Source: Fodinibacter sp963833495
Lineage (GTDB): Bacteria; Actinomycetota; Actinomycetes; Actinomycetales; Dermatophilaceae
Assembly: GCA_963833495.1 (NCBI GenBank)
Contig: CAWHYJ010000013.1
Span: 52,732-116,731 of the forward strand
Reading direction: 5' to 3'
Length of the DNA stretch: 64,000 bases
A model generated the notes under the pieces. It saw only the letters and a list, made by a program, of their open reading frames with translations. It ran no database searches and was not told where the DNA came from. Below are positions 42,262 to 50,824 of this stretch, piece by piece. How positions within the stretch are numbered: position 1 is the first letter of the stretch; every line of letters starts with the position of its first letter. Made by a program: the position numbers and the translations under genes.

Positions 42262-43264
42262 GCGGCTCATTGTCCCTGTTCGGACGGCGCACCGACCACG
42301 CGGCCCGCTCGACGTGCTCCAGAACCCGCTCGCGCAGCTCGTCAGGGCCGTGCTCGAACGGGTCGAACCAGGTCACCCTCGGGTCGGCGCCGAACCAGGA
42401 CTCCTGGCGGCGCACCAGCCGGCGGGTGCGCAGCGCGGTGTCGGCCACGGCATCCGCGGTGCTCATGGTGCCGTCGATGACGGCGAGCGCCTGGGCGTAG
42501 CCGACGGCCCGGCTCGCCGTTCGTCCCTCGCGCAGGCCGAGGTCGACCAGTGCTCGGGTCTCCTCGACCAGGCCCGCGTCGAACATCCGCTGGGCACGAC
42601 GGTCGATCCTGGTGTCGAGCGCCTCACGGTCGGTGCGCAGCCCGACGAGCACGGTCGGCCGCACGAACTCCCGGGTCGGCATGGTGGCGCTGAACGGGCG
42701 GCCGGTCAGGGCGATGACCTCCAGCGCCCGCACGACGCGGCGGCCGTTGTTCGGCTCGATCGCGTCGGCGGCCACCGGGTCGAGCCCGCGCAGCTCGGCC
42801 AGCAGCGGTGCCACGCCCTCGTCGTCCAGTCGCTGCTGGAGGGCGGCCCGGACCACCGGGTCGGTCGGCGGGATCTCGAGCCGGTCGAGCGCCGCCCGCA
42901 CGTAGAGCCCGGACCCGCCCGCGACCACAGGAAGCCGTCCGCGGGCGAGCACTGACTCGATGTCGCCCCGGGCGTCGCGCTGGTACGCCGCGACGCTGGC
43001 CTCCTGGGTGACGTCCAGCACGTCGAGCTGGTGGTGCGGCACCCCGTCACGCTCGGCCTCGGGCACCTTCGCCGTGCCGATGTCCATCCCGCGGTAGAGC
43101 TGCGAGGCGTCGGCGCCGACGACCTCTCCGCCCAGCCGCAGCGCGATCGCGATTGCCAGGTCGGACTTCCCGGTGGCGGTCGGGCCCACGACGGCGACCA
43201 CGAGGTCGAGCCCCTCGGTCGGCGGGACGTGCACTGCCGCGTCTCCCGGCCAGGACGCGTCCAT
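42254..43264 (-). CDS. miaA: tRNA dimethylallyltransferase
   Basis: MiaA adds a dimethylallyl group to N6 of A37 in tRNAs reading UNN codons. The 336-residue product has Walker A GPTATGKS (27-34), DASQLYRGMDIGTAKV, PVVAGGSGLYVRA and RNNGRR-like EPNNGRRVVRALE. The ATG overlaps the def stop (ATGA). miaB, the next enzyme in the same tRNA modification, is also in the window (45,969-47,486). Confidence 0.96.
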   Translation of the reverse strand: MDASWPGDAAVHVPPTEGLDLVVAVVGPTATGKSDLAIAIALRLGGEVVGADASQLYRGMDIGTAKVPEAERDGVPHHQLDVLDVTQEASVAAYQRDARGDIESVLARGRLPVVAGGSGLYVRAALDRLEIPPTDPVVRAALQQRLDDEGVAPLLAELRGLDPVAADAIEPNNGRRVVRALEVIALTGRPFSATMPTREFVRPTVLVGLRTDREALDTRIDRRAQRMFDAGLVEETRALVDLGLREGRTASRAVGYAQALAVIDGTMSTADAVADTALRTRRLVRRQESWFGADPRVTWFDPFEHGPDELRERVLEHVERAAWSVRRPNRDNEPHG

Positions 43265-43869
43265 CAGTCGCTGCGCTCGTCCTCGGGGGTCTCGTCGTCG
43301 TGGCCGAACGGGTCGCGGTCCTCACCCGGCATCCAGGCCAGGCCCGGCACGCCCCAGCCGTGGCCCTTGACGGCCTTGCGCGCCTTGCGCGACCACTTGC
43401 CGGTGAGCCGGTCGACGTAGAGGAACCCGTTGAGGTGGTCGTACTCGTGCTGCAGCATCCGGGCGAACCAGCCGGTGGCCTCGTAGCGCAGGTCGCTGCC
43501 GTCGAGCGCCAGCCCGGTGAGCGTGGCCGCCTCGCCACGGCGCAGCGGGTAGGACTCGCCCGGCACCGACAGGCACCCCTCGACCTCTTCGTGCGGGTCG
43601 GGCTCGCCCACGATGGGCTTGGCCGAGGTGAGGTAGGGGTTGATCACGACGCCACGCGGTGGGATGCCGTCGTCGTTGGTGAGCTGCCAGGTGAAGATCC
43701 GCAGGCCCACCCCCACCTGGGGGGCGGCCAGGCCGACGCCGCGCGCGGCATCCATGGTGTCGAACATGTCGGCGACGAGCTCGCGGATGCCGTCGTCGAT
43801 GACCTCGACGGGCTGGGCGCGGCGGTGCAGGACCGGTTCCCCGGTGATGACGACGGGTCGGATGGCCAT
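43264..43869 (-). CDS. def: Peptide deformylase
   Basis: The enzyme removes the N-formyl group from nascent proteins. The 201-residue product has motif 1 GLAAPQVG (46-53), motif 2 EGCLSVPG (the metal-binding Cys) and motif 3 QHEYDHLNG (two metal His and catalytic Glu). The acidic C-terminal tail (DPFGHDDETPEDERSD) overlaps the miaA start. It is the first gene of the def-miaA-dapF operon. Confidence 0.96.
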   Translation of the reverse strand: MAIRPVVITGEPVLHRRAQPVEVIDDGIRELVADMFDTMDAARGVGLAAPQVGVGLRIFTWQLTNDDGIPPRGVVINPYLTSAKPIVGEPDPHEEVEGCLSVPGESYPLRRGEAATLTGLALDGSDLRYEATGWFARMLQHEYDHLNGFLYVDRLTGKWSRKARKAVKGHGWGVPGLAWMPGEDRDPFGHDDETPEDERSD

Positions 43870-43943
43870 GCGGGAGATTCTGGCAGAGCCGCCGCCTGCA
43901 CCCGACGGCGACGCCAGGGGCCACCCGCTCCTACGATCGTGCG

Positions 43944-45599
43944 ATGAACCCCGCCATCGTCCTCGTGGCCCCCGAGCACGCCGACTTCCTCACCGACGAG
44001 TTCGGGCGCTACGCGCGCGACTACGACGTGCTGACGACAACCTCCGTCGAGGAGGCCGAGCAGGTGGCCCGCCGGGTCGTGGCCGACGGCGGCCAGGTCG
44101 CCATGTTCGTCTCCGAGTCGCAGCTGCCCGGCTACCACGTGCTCGAGGCGTTCGCGCTCTGGCGCACGGTGGTTCCCACCTCGCGCCGGCTCGTCGCGGC
44201 GCACTGGTCGCACTTCCTCGCCGATGCCCCGGCCCTGCGCGGCGGGCTCGCCAAGGGCAAGTACGACGCCTTCCTGCTGATGCCGCGCGGCGTGCGCGAC
44301 GAGGAGTTCCACACCGCGGTGTGCGAGCTGCTGTCCGACTGGGGCTCGACCGTCGCGGCCCCCGAGGTCGACACCGTTCGGATCGTCACCCCGGCGCCGG
44401 ACGCCCTCACCCAGGCGATCCGCGACTTCCTCGACCGGATGGGGATGCCGAACCGCACCTACTCCCCCGACAGCGAGCAGGGCCGCGACGTCATCGAACG
44501 GGCCGGTGGCACACCGGTGTTCCCCCTGGTCGAGGCCGTCGACCGCGAGATCTTCTCGCCCACCAGCGTGCGAGACGTCGCGGTGCGCTCCTTCGGCACC
44601 CCCACCGACATCGAGCTGGATGCCGTGGTCGACATCGCCGTCGTGGGCGCAGGTCCCGCCGGGCTCGCCGCCGCGGTCTACGCGTCGTCGGAGGGGTTGA
44701 GCACCGTGGTGCTGGAGTCGGAGGCGGTGGGTGGCCAGGCCGGCACGTCGTCGATGATCCGCAACTACCTCGGCTTCCCGCGCGGCATCTCTGGGATGCG
44801 GCTGGCCCAGCGGGCCCGCAACCAGGCGATCCGGTTCGGCACGCGCTTCTTCACCGGGTGGTCGGTCACCGAGCTCGAGGTCGGCACCGACGGCGAGCCG
44901 TTCGTGCTGCACACCGACGGCGGGGACGTGCGGGCCCGCGCCGTCGTCGTGTCGGCCGGCGTGACGTACCGCAAGCTGGGGGTGCCGTCGGTCGAGGCGC
45001 TCGTCGGCCTCGGCGTCTACTACGGCAGCGCGATGAGCGCGGCCCGCGAGCTGGAGGGCTATGACGTGGTCGTCGTGGGCGGCGGCAACTCCGCCGGCCA
45101 GGCCGCCATCCACCTGGCGAAGTTCGCGCAGTCGGTCACCATCCTGGTGCGGCGCGAAGGGCTCGAGGCGACCATGTCGTCGTACCTGATCGGCGAGATC
45201 GCCTACAACCCGCGGATCACCGTGCTGCCCTGCTCCGAGGTCGTCGACGGCGGCGGCGAGGGGCGCCTGGAGTGGATCGGCGTGCGCGACACCACGACTG
45301 GCGAGGTGAGCCGGCGCGAGTGCCGCGGGCTGTTCCTCCTGCTCGGCGCCGAGCCGCGCTGCGACTGGCTGCCGCCGGTTCTCGCCCGCGACGCGCGCGG
45401 CTTCGTGCTGACCGGTCGCGACATCCCCACGTCGCACTGGGTCGACGGGCTCCCGCCGGCCAACCTCGAGACCACCGTGCCGGGCGTCTTCGCGGCGGGC
45501 GACATCCGGGCCGGGTCGATGAAGCGGGTCGCCTCGGCCAGCGGCGAGGGCGCCTCCGTCGTGCCGCTGGTGCACAGCTGGCTCGACCCGACCAGCTGA
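43944..45599 (+). CDS. Fused receiver-like / thioredoxin reductase-like FAD oxidoreductase
   Basis: A 551-residue two-part protein. Residues 1 to about 215 resemble a receiver-like domain (NPAIVLVAPEHADFLTDEFG) with an extra segment and may sense or bind a partner. Residues about 228-551 are a TrxR fold: FAD motif VVGAGPAGLAAAVYAS, NADPH motif VVVGGGNSAGQAA and the closing GVFAAGDIRAG. The redox CxxC of thioredoxin reductase is absent: the expected site reads GVYYGSAMSA. It is therefore not a standard disulfide reductase; ferredoxin-NADP reductase-like or unknown chemistry is possible. Fused response regulator/TrxR forms of this kind occur across actinobacteria. Confidence 0.85.
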   Translation: MNPAIVLVAPEHADFLTDEFGRYARDYDVLTTTSVEEAEQVARRVVADGGQVAMFVSESQLPGYHVLEAFALWRTVVPTSRRLVAAHWSHFLADAPALRGGLAKGKYDAFLLMPRGVRDEEFHTAVCELLSDWGSTVAAPEVDTVRIVTPAPDALTQAIRDFLDRMGMPNRTYSPDSEQGRDVIERAGGTPVFPLVEAVDREIFSPTSVRDVAVRSFGTPTDIELDAVVDIAVVGAGPAGLAAAVYASSEGLSTVVLESEAVGGQAGTSSMIRNYLGFPRGISGMRLAQRARNQAIRFGTRFFTGWSVTELEVGTDGEPFVLHTDGGDVRARAVVVSAGVTYRKLGVPSVEALVGLGVYYGSAMSAARELEGYDVVVVGGGNSAGQAAIHLAKFAQSVTILVRREGLEATMSSYLIGEIAYNPRITVLPCSEVVDGGGEGRLEWIGVRDTTTGEVSRRECRGLFLLLGAEPRCDWLPPVLARDARGFVLTGRDIPTSHWVDGLPPANLETTVPGVFAAGDIRAGSMKRVASASGEGASVVPLVHSWLDPTS

Positions 45600-45692
45600 C
45601 CGTGGCAAAGGGGTGGCGCCCGCGCCGATCCTGACGTCTACTGGAGGGACTCCCCCAGTGGGAGCCCCTGTCCCCGAGCGAGAGGAGGCCGC

Positions 45693-45884
45693 GTGAGTTT
45701 CTTTGACAGCGCCAAGGAGAAGCTTTCAGGGCTGGCCGCAGACCACCCCGACCAGGTCGAGCAGTTCAGCGACCAGGCCATCGAGCGCGGCGGCGATGCC
45801 GTCGACAGCACGACTGGTGGCAAGTACGCCGAACAGGTCGACCAGGCGCAGGTGAAGGCCGACGGGGCCATCGGCGAGCCCTGA
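45693..45884 (+). CDS. Small MT0933/Rv0909-like antitoxin-family protein
   Basis: A 63-residue acidic protein starting MSFFDSAKEKLSGLAADHPD and ending YAEQVDQAQVKADGAIGEP. This matches the MT0933-like antitoxin family (mycobacterial Rv0909 type). The ribosome site GAGGAGG lies 4 bases before GTG 45693. No toxin gene is adjacent in the usual order. Stand-alone copies are common in actinobacteria and may be stress-related small proteins. A strong hairpin follows 16 bases after the stop. Confidence 0.8.
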   Translation: MSFFDSAKEKLSGLAADHPDQVEQFSDQAIERGGDAVDSTTGGKYAEQVDQAQVKADGAIGEP

Positions 45885-45900
45885 GCCTCCGAAGACGCAA

Positions 45901-45934
45901 CCGAGGCCCCCGACCACCAGGTCGGGGGCCTCGG
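45901..45934. terminator. Bidirectional terminator
   Basis: A perfect 15-bp stem (CCGAGGCCCCCGACC / GGTCGGGGGCCTCGG) with loop ACCA separates the small antitoxin-like gene from the end of miaB on the other strand. Confidence 0.88.
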
Positions 45935-45968
45935 CCGTCGTCGCGGCAGGTCGGGCAGTTCGGGCGGG

Positions 45969-47486
45969 TCAGGCCGAGCAGGCGGGGGCCGAGACGGCCG
46001 AGGTCGGTGGTCGGCCGACCGAGGGCATGCCGAGCGACACGGCCGGCTTGCCGGGCACCGGGGCATCCTGCAGGGCGGCCCAGGCGTCGCCGCCGCGGGT
46101 GCGGCGCACGGCATACGCCCCACCCCGCACCCCGCTGTCGGCCACCAGGTGGTGCGGGGCGCCGTAGGTGACGCCGACGGTGACGACGTCGCCGGGGCGC
46201 GGGCGCTCGGCGCCGTCGGGCACCGCGAAGTGCACGAGCCGGTTGTCGCGGGCCCGCCCGGACAGCCGCGCCGTGGCGCCGTCCTTGCGGCCCTCGCCGG
46301 GGGCGACGAGCACCTCGACCTCGCGGCCCTCGACGGTGCGGTTCTCGGCCCAGCTGACCCGCTCCTGCAGCTCGATGAGCCGGTCGAAGCGCTCCTGCAC
46401 CACGGCCTTGGGCACCTGGTCGGGCATCGTCGCGGCGGGCGTGCCCGCCCGGATGGAGTACTGGAAGGTGAAGGCGCTCGAGAACCGCGAGGCTTCGACC
46501 ACGCGCAGGGTCTCGGTGAAGTCGGCCTCGGTCTCGCCCGGGAAGCCGACGATCAGGTCGGTGGTGATGGCGGCGTCGGGGATGGCGGTCCGCACCTTGT
46601 CGATGATGCCGAGGAACTTCTCGCTGCGGTAGGAGCGGCGCATGGCCTTGAGCACCCGGTCGGAGCCGGACTGCAGCGGCATGTGCAGGCTCGGCATGAC
46701 GTTCGAGGTCTGCGCCATCGCCGCGATGACGTCGTCGGTGAACGCCGCCGGGTGCGGGCTGGTGAATCGCACCCGCTCCAGGCCCTCGACCTCACCGCAG
46801 GCGCGCAGCAGCTTGCCGAACGCGAGCTTGTCGCCGAACTCGACGCCGTAGGTGTTGACGTTCTGGCCGAGCAGGGTGACCTCGACGACGCCCTGGGCGA
46901 CGAGCGCCTCGACCTCGGCGAGGATCTCGCCCGGGCGGCGGTCCTGCTCCTTGCCGCGCAGGCTCGGCACGATGCAGAAGGTGCAGGTGTTGTTGCAGCC
47001 CACCGAGATCGACACCCAGCCGGCGAAGGCGGAGTCGCGACGGGTGGGCAGGGTCGAGGGGAAGGTCTCGAGCGACTCGAGGATCTCGACCTCGGCTCGC
47101 TTGTTGTGCCGAGCCCGGTCGAGCAGGGCGGGGAGGCTGCCGATGTTGTGGGTGCCGAAGACGACGTCGACCCAGGGGGCGCGCTTGACGATGGTCTCGC
47201 GGTCCTTCTGGGCCATGCAGCCGCCGACCGCGATCTGCAGGTCGGGGTTCGCCGTCTTCGCCGGGCGCAGCTGGCCCAGGTTGCCGTAGAGCTTGTTGTC
47301 GGCGTTCTCACGCACGGCGCAGGTGTTGAAGACGACGACGTCCGCGACGGCGGGGCGCTGGGCGGCGGGGATGCTCGCGAGGTCGACGTAGCCGGCGGTC
47401 TCGAGCAGCCCCGCCAGGCGCTCGGAGTCGTGCACGTTCATCTGGCACCCGTGGGTGCGCACGTCATAGGTCTTCGCGGTAGTCAT
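45969..47486 (-). CDS. miaB: tRNA-2-methylthio-N6-dimethylallyladenosine synthase
   Basis: MiaB is a radical-SAM methylthiotransferase that adds CH3S to C2 of the MiaA-modified A37. The 505-residue product has the N-terminal UPF0004 cluster cysteines (THGCQMN at 11-17, FNTCAVRENADNK, VGGCMAQ), the radical-SAM site CNNTCTFC and a C-terminal TRAM domain (RTVEGREVEVLVAPGEGR). The tail after the TRAM domain is longer than usual. ATG 47486 was chosen because the frame upstream reaches over the VOC gene. It is divergent from that gene. Confidence 0.95.
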   Translation of the reverse strand: MTTAKTYDVRTHGCQMNVHDSERLAGLLETAGYVDLASIPAAQRPAVADVVVFNTCAVRENADNKLYGNLGQLRPAKTANPDLQIAVGGCMAQKDRETIVKRAPWVDVVFGTHNIGSLPALLDRARHNKRAEVEILESLETFPSTLPTRRDSAFAGWVSISVGCNNTCTFCIVPSLRGKEQDRRPGEILAEVEALVAQGVVEVTLLGQNVNTYGVEFGDKLAFGKLLRACGEVEGLERVRFTSPHPAAFTDDVIAAMAQTSNVMPSLHMPLQSGSDRVLKAMRRSYRSEKFLGIIDKVRTAIPDAAITTDLIVGFPGETEADFTETLRVVEASRFSSAFTFQYSIRAGTPAATMPDQVPKAVVQERFDRLIELQERVSWAENRTVEGREVEVLVAPGEGRKDGATARLSGRARDNRLVHFAVPDGAERPRPGDVVTVGVTYGAPHHLVADSGVRGGAYAVRRTRGGDAWAALQDAPVPGKPAVSLGMPSVGRPPTSAVSAPACSA

Positions 47487-47625
47487 GGCGCCACCAAGGG
47501 TACGAGCCGATCCCGTCGCGAGCGGAATCCCGGCCCCGGGGTCTCGGCGGCCGGCCCGATGTCGGAGGGCGCTGGCAGGGTCGAAGGCCCCGGGGCCGCG
47601 CCGTCTCCACCGACGAAGGAGCCCC

Positions 47626-47850
47626 GTGCCCGACTTCTCCGGATCCCTCATCGACCACCTCAACCTGCCGGTCACCGACCTCGCGGCGTCGGTCGCCTTC
47701 TACGAGGCCGCGGTCGCAGCTGGGGCCACCACCCTCCGGCCACCGGGCGAGTACCCCGAGTACCACCCCGGCTACTACGGGGCATTCGTCGCCGACCCCG
47801 ACGGCATCAACGTGGAGGCCGTCTGCCACGGAGCCACCGGCTCCGACTGA
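47626..47850 (+). CDS. VOC-family (glyoxalase-like) protein with internal deletion
   Basis: A 74-residue frame with AAGGAG four bases before GTG 47626. It begins like a VOC protein (GSLIDHLNLPVTDLAASVAF) and ends like one (YHPGYYGAFVADPDGINVEA). The normal 50-60 residues of the middle, including the second strand set and the loop before the last metal ligand, are missing. FYEAAVAAGATTLRPPG reads directly across the join. The likely cause is a deletion between similar F-x-A-A-(A/L)-A sequences. One VOC half-domain cannot form the normal active site. Confidence 0.75.
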   Translation: MPDFSGSLIDHLNLPVTDLAASVAFYEAAVAAGATTLRPPGEYPEYHPGYYGAFVADPDGINVEAVCHGATGSD

Positions 47851-47864
47851 GCGGAGGGTGCATA

Positions 47865-47890
47865 CTTGCAGAGTTATGCAACTCTGCAAG
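47865..47890 (+). promoter_or_regulatory. Perfect palindromic operator upstream of arsR-type gene
   Basis: An 11-bp perfect inverted repeat (CTTGCAGAGTT, 4-base centre ATGC, AACTCTGCAAG) ends 10 bases before the ATG of the ArsR-family gene. A -10-like CATACT (47861-47866) overlaps its left edge. It is the right size and place for a dimeric ArsR-type repressor that controls itself and the downstream SulP gene. A third, partial AACTCTG follows at 47892-47898. Confidence 0.8.
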
Positions 47891-47900
47891 GAACTCTGAC

Positions 47901-48251
47901 ATGCCCGTCCCCCTCTACCAGGCCAAGGCCGCGTTCTTCCGCACCATCGCCCACCCGGTGCGCATCCGGGTGCTCGAGCTGCTGTCCGAGCACGACCGGC
48001 CGGTGCACGACCTGCGCGCCAACATCCACGTCGAGGCGCCGAACCTCTCCCACCAGCTGGCCGTGCTGCGCCTCGCCGGGCTGGTCACCCAGCGTCGTGA
48101 GGGCGGCGAGGTGGTCTACTCCCTGGCCCTGCCCGCCGTGAAGGACCTGCTCGCCAGCGCCCGCGCCATCCTCGAGACACAGAACGCCGACCAGGGCGGG
48201 CTCGTCGACGACATCACGCCCGACCAGGCACCGACCCCAGGGCACCGGTGA
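47901..48251 (+). CDS. ArsR-family transcriptional regulator
   Basis: A 116-residue winged-helix repressor: AAFFRTIAHPVRIRVLELLS, VHDLRANIHVEAPNLSHQLA (recognition helix), then AGLVTQRREGGEVVYSLALP. No metal-binding CVC box is present, so it is unlikely to sense arsenic-type metals. A 7-codon frame (MQLCKEL, 47876-47899) ends one base before its ATG, with AAGGA serving both. It is followed by the SulP gene with a 24-base gap, the ArsR-SulP arrangement. Confidence 0.9.
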   Translation: MPVPLYQAKAAFFRTIAHPVRIRVLELLSEHDRPVHDLRANIHVEAPNLSHQLAVLRLAGLVTQRREGGEVVYSLALPAVKDLLASARAILETQNADQGGLVDDITPDQAPTPGHR

Positions 48252-48275
48252 GCACCGCCCCGACCGGCGCGCGAG

Positions 48276-50000
48276 GTGCCGCGGCTGCTGCGCACCCGGC
48301 TCGATGCCGTGCGCCCGCGCCGCCGTGACCTGCGGGCGATGCTGCACTCCCCCCGCGCAGACCTGGTCGCCGGGGTGACCGTGGGGGTCGTCGCGCTCCC
48401 CCTCGCCCTGGCCTTCGGCATCGCGTCGGGGCTCGGTGCCACGGCCGGCCTCGTGACGGCGGTCGTCGCCGGGGTCGTGGCGGCCGTGTTCGGCGGCAGC
48501 CACGTGCAGGTGTCCGGTCCGACGGGCGCGATGACGGTGGTGCTGGTGCCCATCGTCGCCGAGCACGGGGCCAGCGGCGTGGTCGTGGTCGGGCTGATGG
48601 CGGGGTTGTTCCTCGTCGCGATGGCGCTGGCCGGAGCGGGGCGCTACGTGCGGTTCATCCCGCTGCCCGTCATCGAGGGGTTCACGCTCGGCATCGCCGC
48701 GCTGATCGCGCTGCAGCAGGTGCCGTCGGCTCTCGGCACCACCGCGTCGCACGGCCACGTCGTCGTGTCAGCCGTGGGCGCCGTGGTCGACTGGTTCTCG
48801 GCCCCAGACCTGGCCGCCCTGGCCCTGAGCGCTGGCGTGGCCGTGGTGATCCTGCTCGGCTCCCGGTGGCGCCCCGCGGTGCCGGTGGCGCTGATCGCGG
48901 TGGTGGCGGCCACGGTCATCACCAAGGTCGCCCACCTGCCGGTGGCCACCATCGGAGCCCTGCCCTCGCAGCTCTTCACCCTCACCGTGCCGTCGGTGAC
49001 GTGGAGCGAGCTGCGGGTGCTCGTCGCACCTGCCGTGGCGGTGGCGGCCCTCGCCGCGCTGGAGAGCCTGCTCTCGGCCACCGTCGCCGACGCGATGAGT
49101 GTGTCGACGCGCCACGACCCCGACCGCGAGCTGTTCGGGCAGGGCCTGGCCAACTTGGCGTCCCCGCTGCTCGGCGGCATCCCCGCCACGGCCGCGATCG
49201 CGCGGACTGCGGTGAACGTGCGCTCCGGAGCCCGGTCGCGCCTGGCCGCAGTCGTGCACTCGCTCGTGCTCCTGCTCGTCGTGCTCGCCCTGGCGCCCGT
49301 TGTCGGGTGGATCCCCCTGGCGGCACTGGCCGGGGTGCTCATCGCCACCGCCATCCGGATGGTCGAGGTGTCCAGCCTGAGAGCGCTGGTGCGTGCGTCT
49401 CGCAGCGACGCCTTCGTGCTCGCCCTGACCTTCCTGGCCACCGTGGTGCTCGACCTCGCCACCGCGGTCGTGCTCGGCATCGTCACCGCCGGTGCCTTGG
49501 CCCTGCGCCAGCTGGCGAACACCACCGCGCTCCGCGAGGAGACGCTGGCCGACGTCGACGGCTCCCGCGACGCCGACTCCTCGGAGGGGTGGAGCGACGA
49601 CCACGCCGCCGAGGAGCGCGCCCTGCTCGACGAGCAGATCGTCGCCTACCGGCTCGAGGGACCACTGTTCTTCGGCGGCGCGCACACCGCCCTGCTCGAG
49701 CTCACCGAGGTCAGCAACGTCAAGGTGGCGATCCTGCGGATGGCGCACGTCACGACCCTCGACGCCACCGGAGCCGCGGTGCTGGCCGACACGGTGCGCG
49801 CGCTCGAGTCCCGCGGTGTCACGGTGCTGCTCTCGGGGATGCCGGCCCGCTTCGTGCCGCGGCTGGAGGCCACCGGCATCCACCAGCACCTCACCGGGCT
49901 GCACCACGTCTTCGAGCACACGCCCGACGCCATCGCCCACGCCCGGCGGCACGTGGCCCGCGACGGGCACCACGCGGTGCGGGTCAGGCCAGCCGGGTGA
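48276..50000 (+). CDS. SulP-family anion transporter with STAS domain
   Basis: A 574-residue secondary transporter (SLC26/SulP) for sulfate, bicarbonate or related anions. Residues about 25-400 hold 10-12 hydrophobic segments including GVVALPLALAFGIASGLGAT (SulP signature region) and GSHVQVSGPTGAMTVVLVPI. A charged linker and a cytoplasmic STAS domain follow (VSNVKVAILRMAHVTTLDAT). GTG 48276 was chosen; the frame begins inside a 24-base gap after the ArsR stop. Its end overlaps the convergent transglutaminase gene by 17 bases. Regulation by the ArsR-type repressor is likely. Confidence 0.9.
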   Translation: MPRLLRTRLDAVRPRRRDLRAMLHSPRADLVAGVTVGVVALPLALAFGIASGLGATAGLVTAVVAGVVAAVFGGSHVQVSGPTGAMTVVLVPIVAEHGASGVVVVGLMAGLFLVAMALAGAGRYVRFIPLPVIEGFTLGIAALIALQQVPSALGTTASHGHVVVSAVGAVVDWFSAPDLAALALSAGVAVVILLGSRWRPAVPVALIAVVAATVITKVAHLPVATIGALPSQLFTLTVPSVTWSELRVLVAPAVAVAALAALESLLSATVADAMSVSTRHDPDRELFGQGLANLASPLLGGIPATAAIARTAVNVRSGARSRLAAVVHSLVLLLVVLALAPVVGWIPLAALAGVLIATAIRMVEVSSLRALVRASRSDAFVLALTFLATVVLDLATAVVLGIVTAGALALRQLANTTALREETLADVDGSRDADSSEGWSDDHAAEERALLDEQIVAYRLEGPLFFGGAHTALLELTEVSNVKVAILRMAHVTTLDATGAAVLADTVRALESRGVTVLLSGMPARFVPRLEATGIHQHLTGLHHVFEHTPDAIAHARRHVARDGHHAVRVRPAG

Positions 50001-50823
50001 TCGCCACGACGACCTCGAGCGACGCCTTGGCGCGGCCCGAGTAGATGCCCTTGAACGGCGGCACGTCCTCGTAGTCACGCCCGCGGGCGACGACGACGTG
50101 GTCGCGCCCGACCTCGGTTCCGTTGGTCGGGTCGACGCCGATCCAGCCGTCGTCCCAGAACTCGACCCAGGCGTGGCTCTCACCCTTGCTCGTGTCGCCG
50201 ACGGCCGAGTCCTTTCTGGGGACGAGGTAACCGGAGACGTAACGGGCCGGCACCCCGAGGCTGCGCAGCGCCCCGACGGTGATGTGGGCGAAGTCCTGGC
50301 AGACACCCGACCGCTCGGCCCAGGCGTCCTCGCCGCGGCTGTGCACCCCGGTGGCACCGGGCTGGTACTTCATCTCTGCACGCACCAGTGAACTGAGCTC
50401 CTCGGCAGCGGCGCGCGGCGTCGGCAGTCCGCGCACGGCATCCGCCAGGTCCTTGATGCCGCGCCCGGGCCGGGTGCGCGCCGACAGCATCAGCCACTCG
50501 TAGCTGCGGTCCTGCACCGCCGGGTCGCGCACGGCGGCCCACCCCAGCGACGGCTCGTGTCGCTCGACGGGGGTGCGCTCGACCGTCGAGATCGCCTCGA
50601 TGTCGAGCCGCTCGTGATCGGCCAGGCTCTCCATCGCCATGACGTGGGTGCCCCAGTGGTCGCGGTAGACGTGGCTCCAGGTCATCGGCCGGATCCGGAT
50701 GCGGTTCTCCAGGGTGGTCTGGCCCGGCTCGTTGAGCGGCGTCATCCGCAGCTCGTTGTGCGCGGCCCGTACCCGGCCGTCGTAGGCCAGGGAGGTCGTG
50801 TGCACGATGCGCCAGCGCCGCAC
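49984..50823 (-). CDS. Transglutaminase-like protein
   Basis: A 279-residue transglutaminase-superfamily protein with the bacterial N-terminal beta domain (MRRWRIVHTTSLAYDGRVRA). The catalytic triad is Cys175 (SGVCQDFAH), His217 (GESHAWVEF) and Asp231 (DPTNG). In genomes this gene is linked to the alpha-E and circularly permuted ATP-grasp genes (COG1305-COG2307-COG2308), as here. The cluster is predicted to make or process a peptide-like product, but no function is proven. GTG 50823 starts one base after the alpha-E stop. Confidence 0.92.
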   Translation of the reverse strand: MRRWRIVHTTSLAYDGRVRAAHNELRMTPLNEPGQTTLENRIRIRPMTWSHVYRDHWGTHVMAMESLADHERLDIEAISTVERTPVERHEPSLGWAAVRDPAVQDRSYEWLMLSARTRPGRGIKDLADAVRGLPTPRAAAEELSSLVRAEMKYQPGATGVHSRGEDAWAERSGVCQDFAHITVGALRSLGVPARYVSGYLVPRKDSAVGDTSKGESHAWVEFWDDGWIGVDPTNGTEVGRDHVVVARGRDYEDVPPFKGIYSGRAKASLEVVVAITRLA

Positions 50824-50824
50824 C

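Noticed and set aside
45640..45670. Weak hairpin (CTCCC / GGGAG) upstream of the small antitoxin-like gene
   Set aside because: A 5-bp perfect stem only, which is expected often by chance at this base composition.
46149..48251. Open frame of 700 codons on the plus strand ending in the ArsR-type gene
   Set aside because: Most of it is antisense to miaB. Only the region from 47901 matches the ArsR family.
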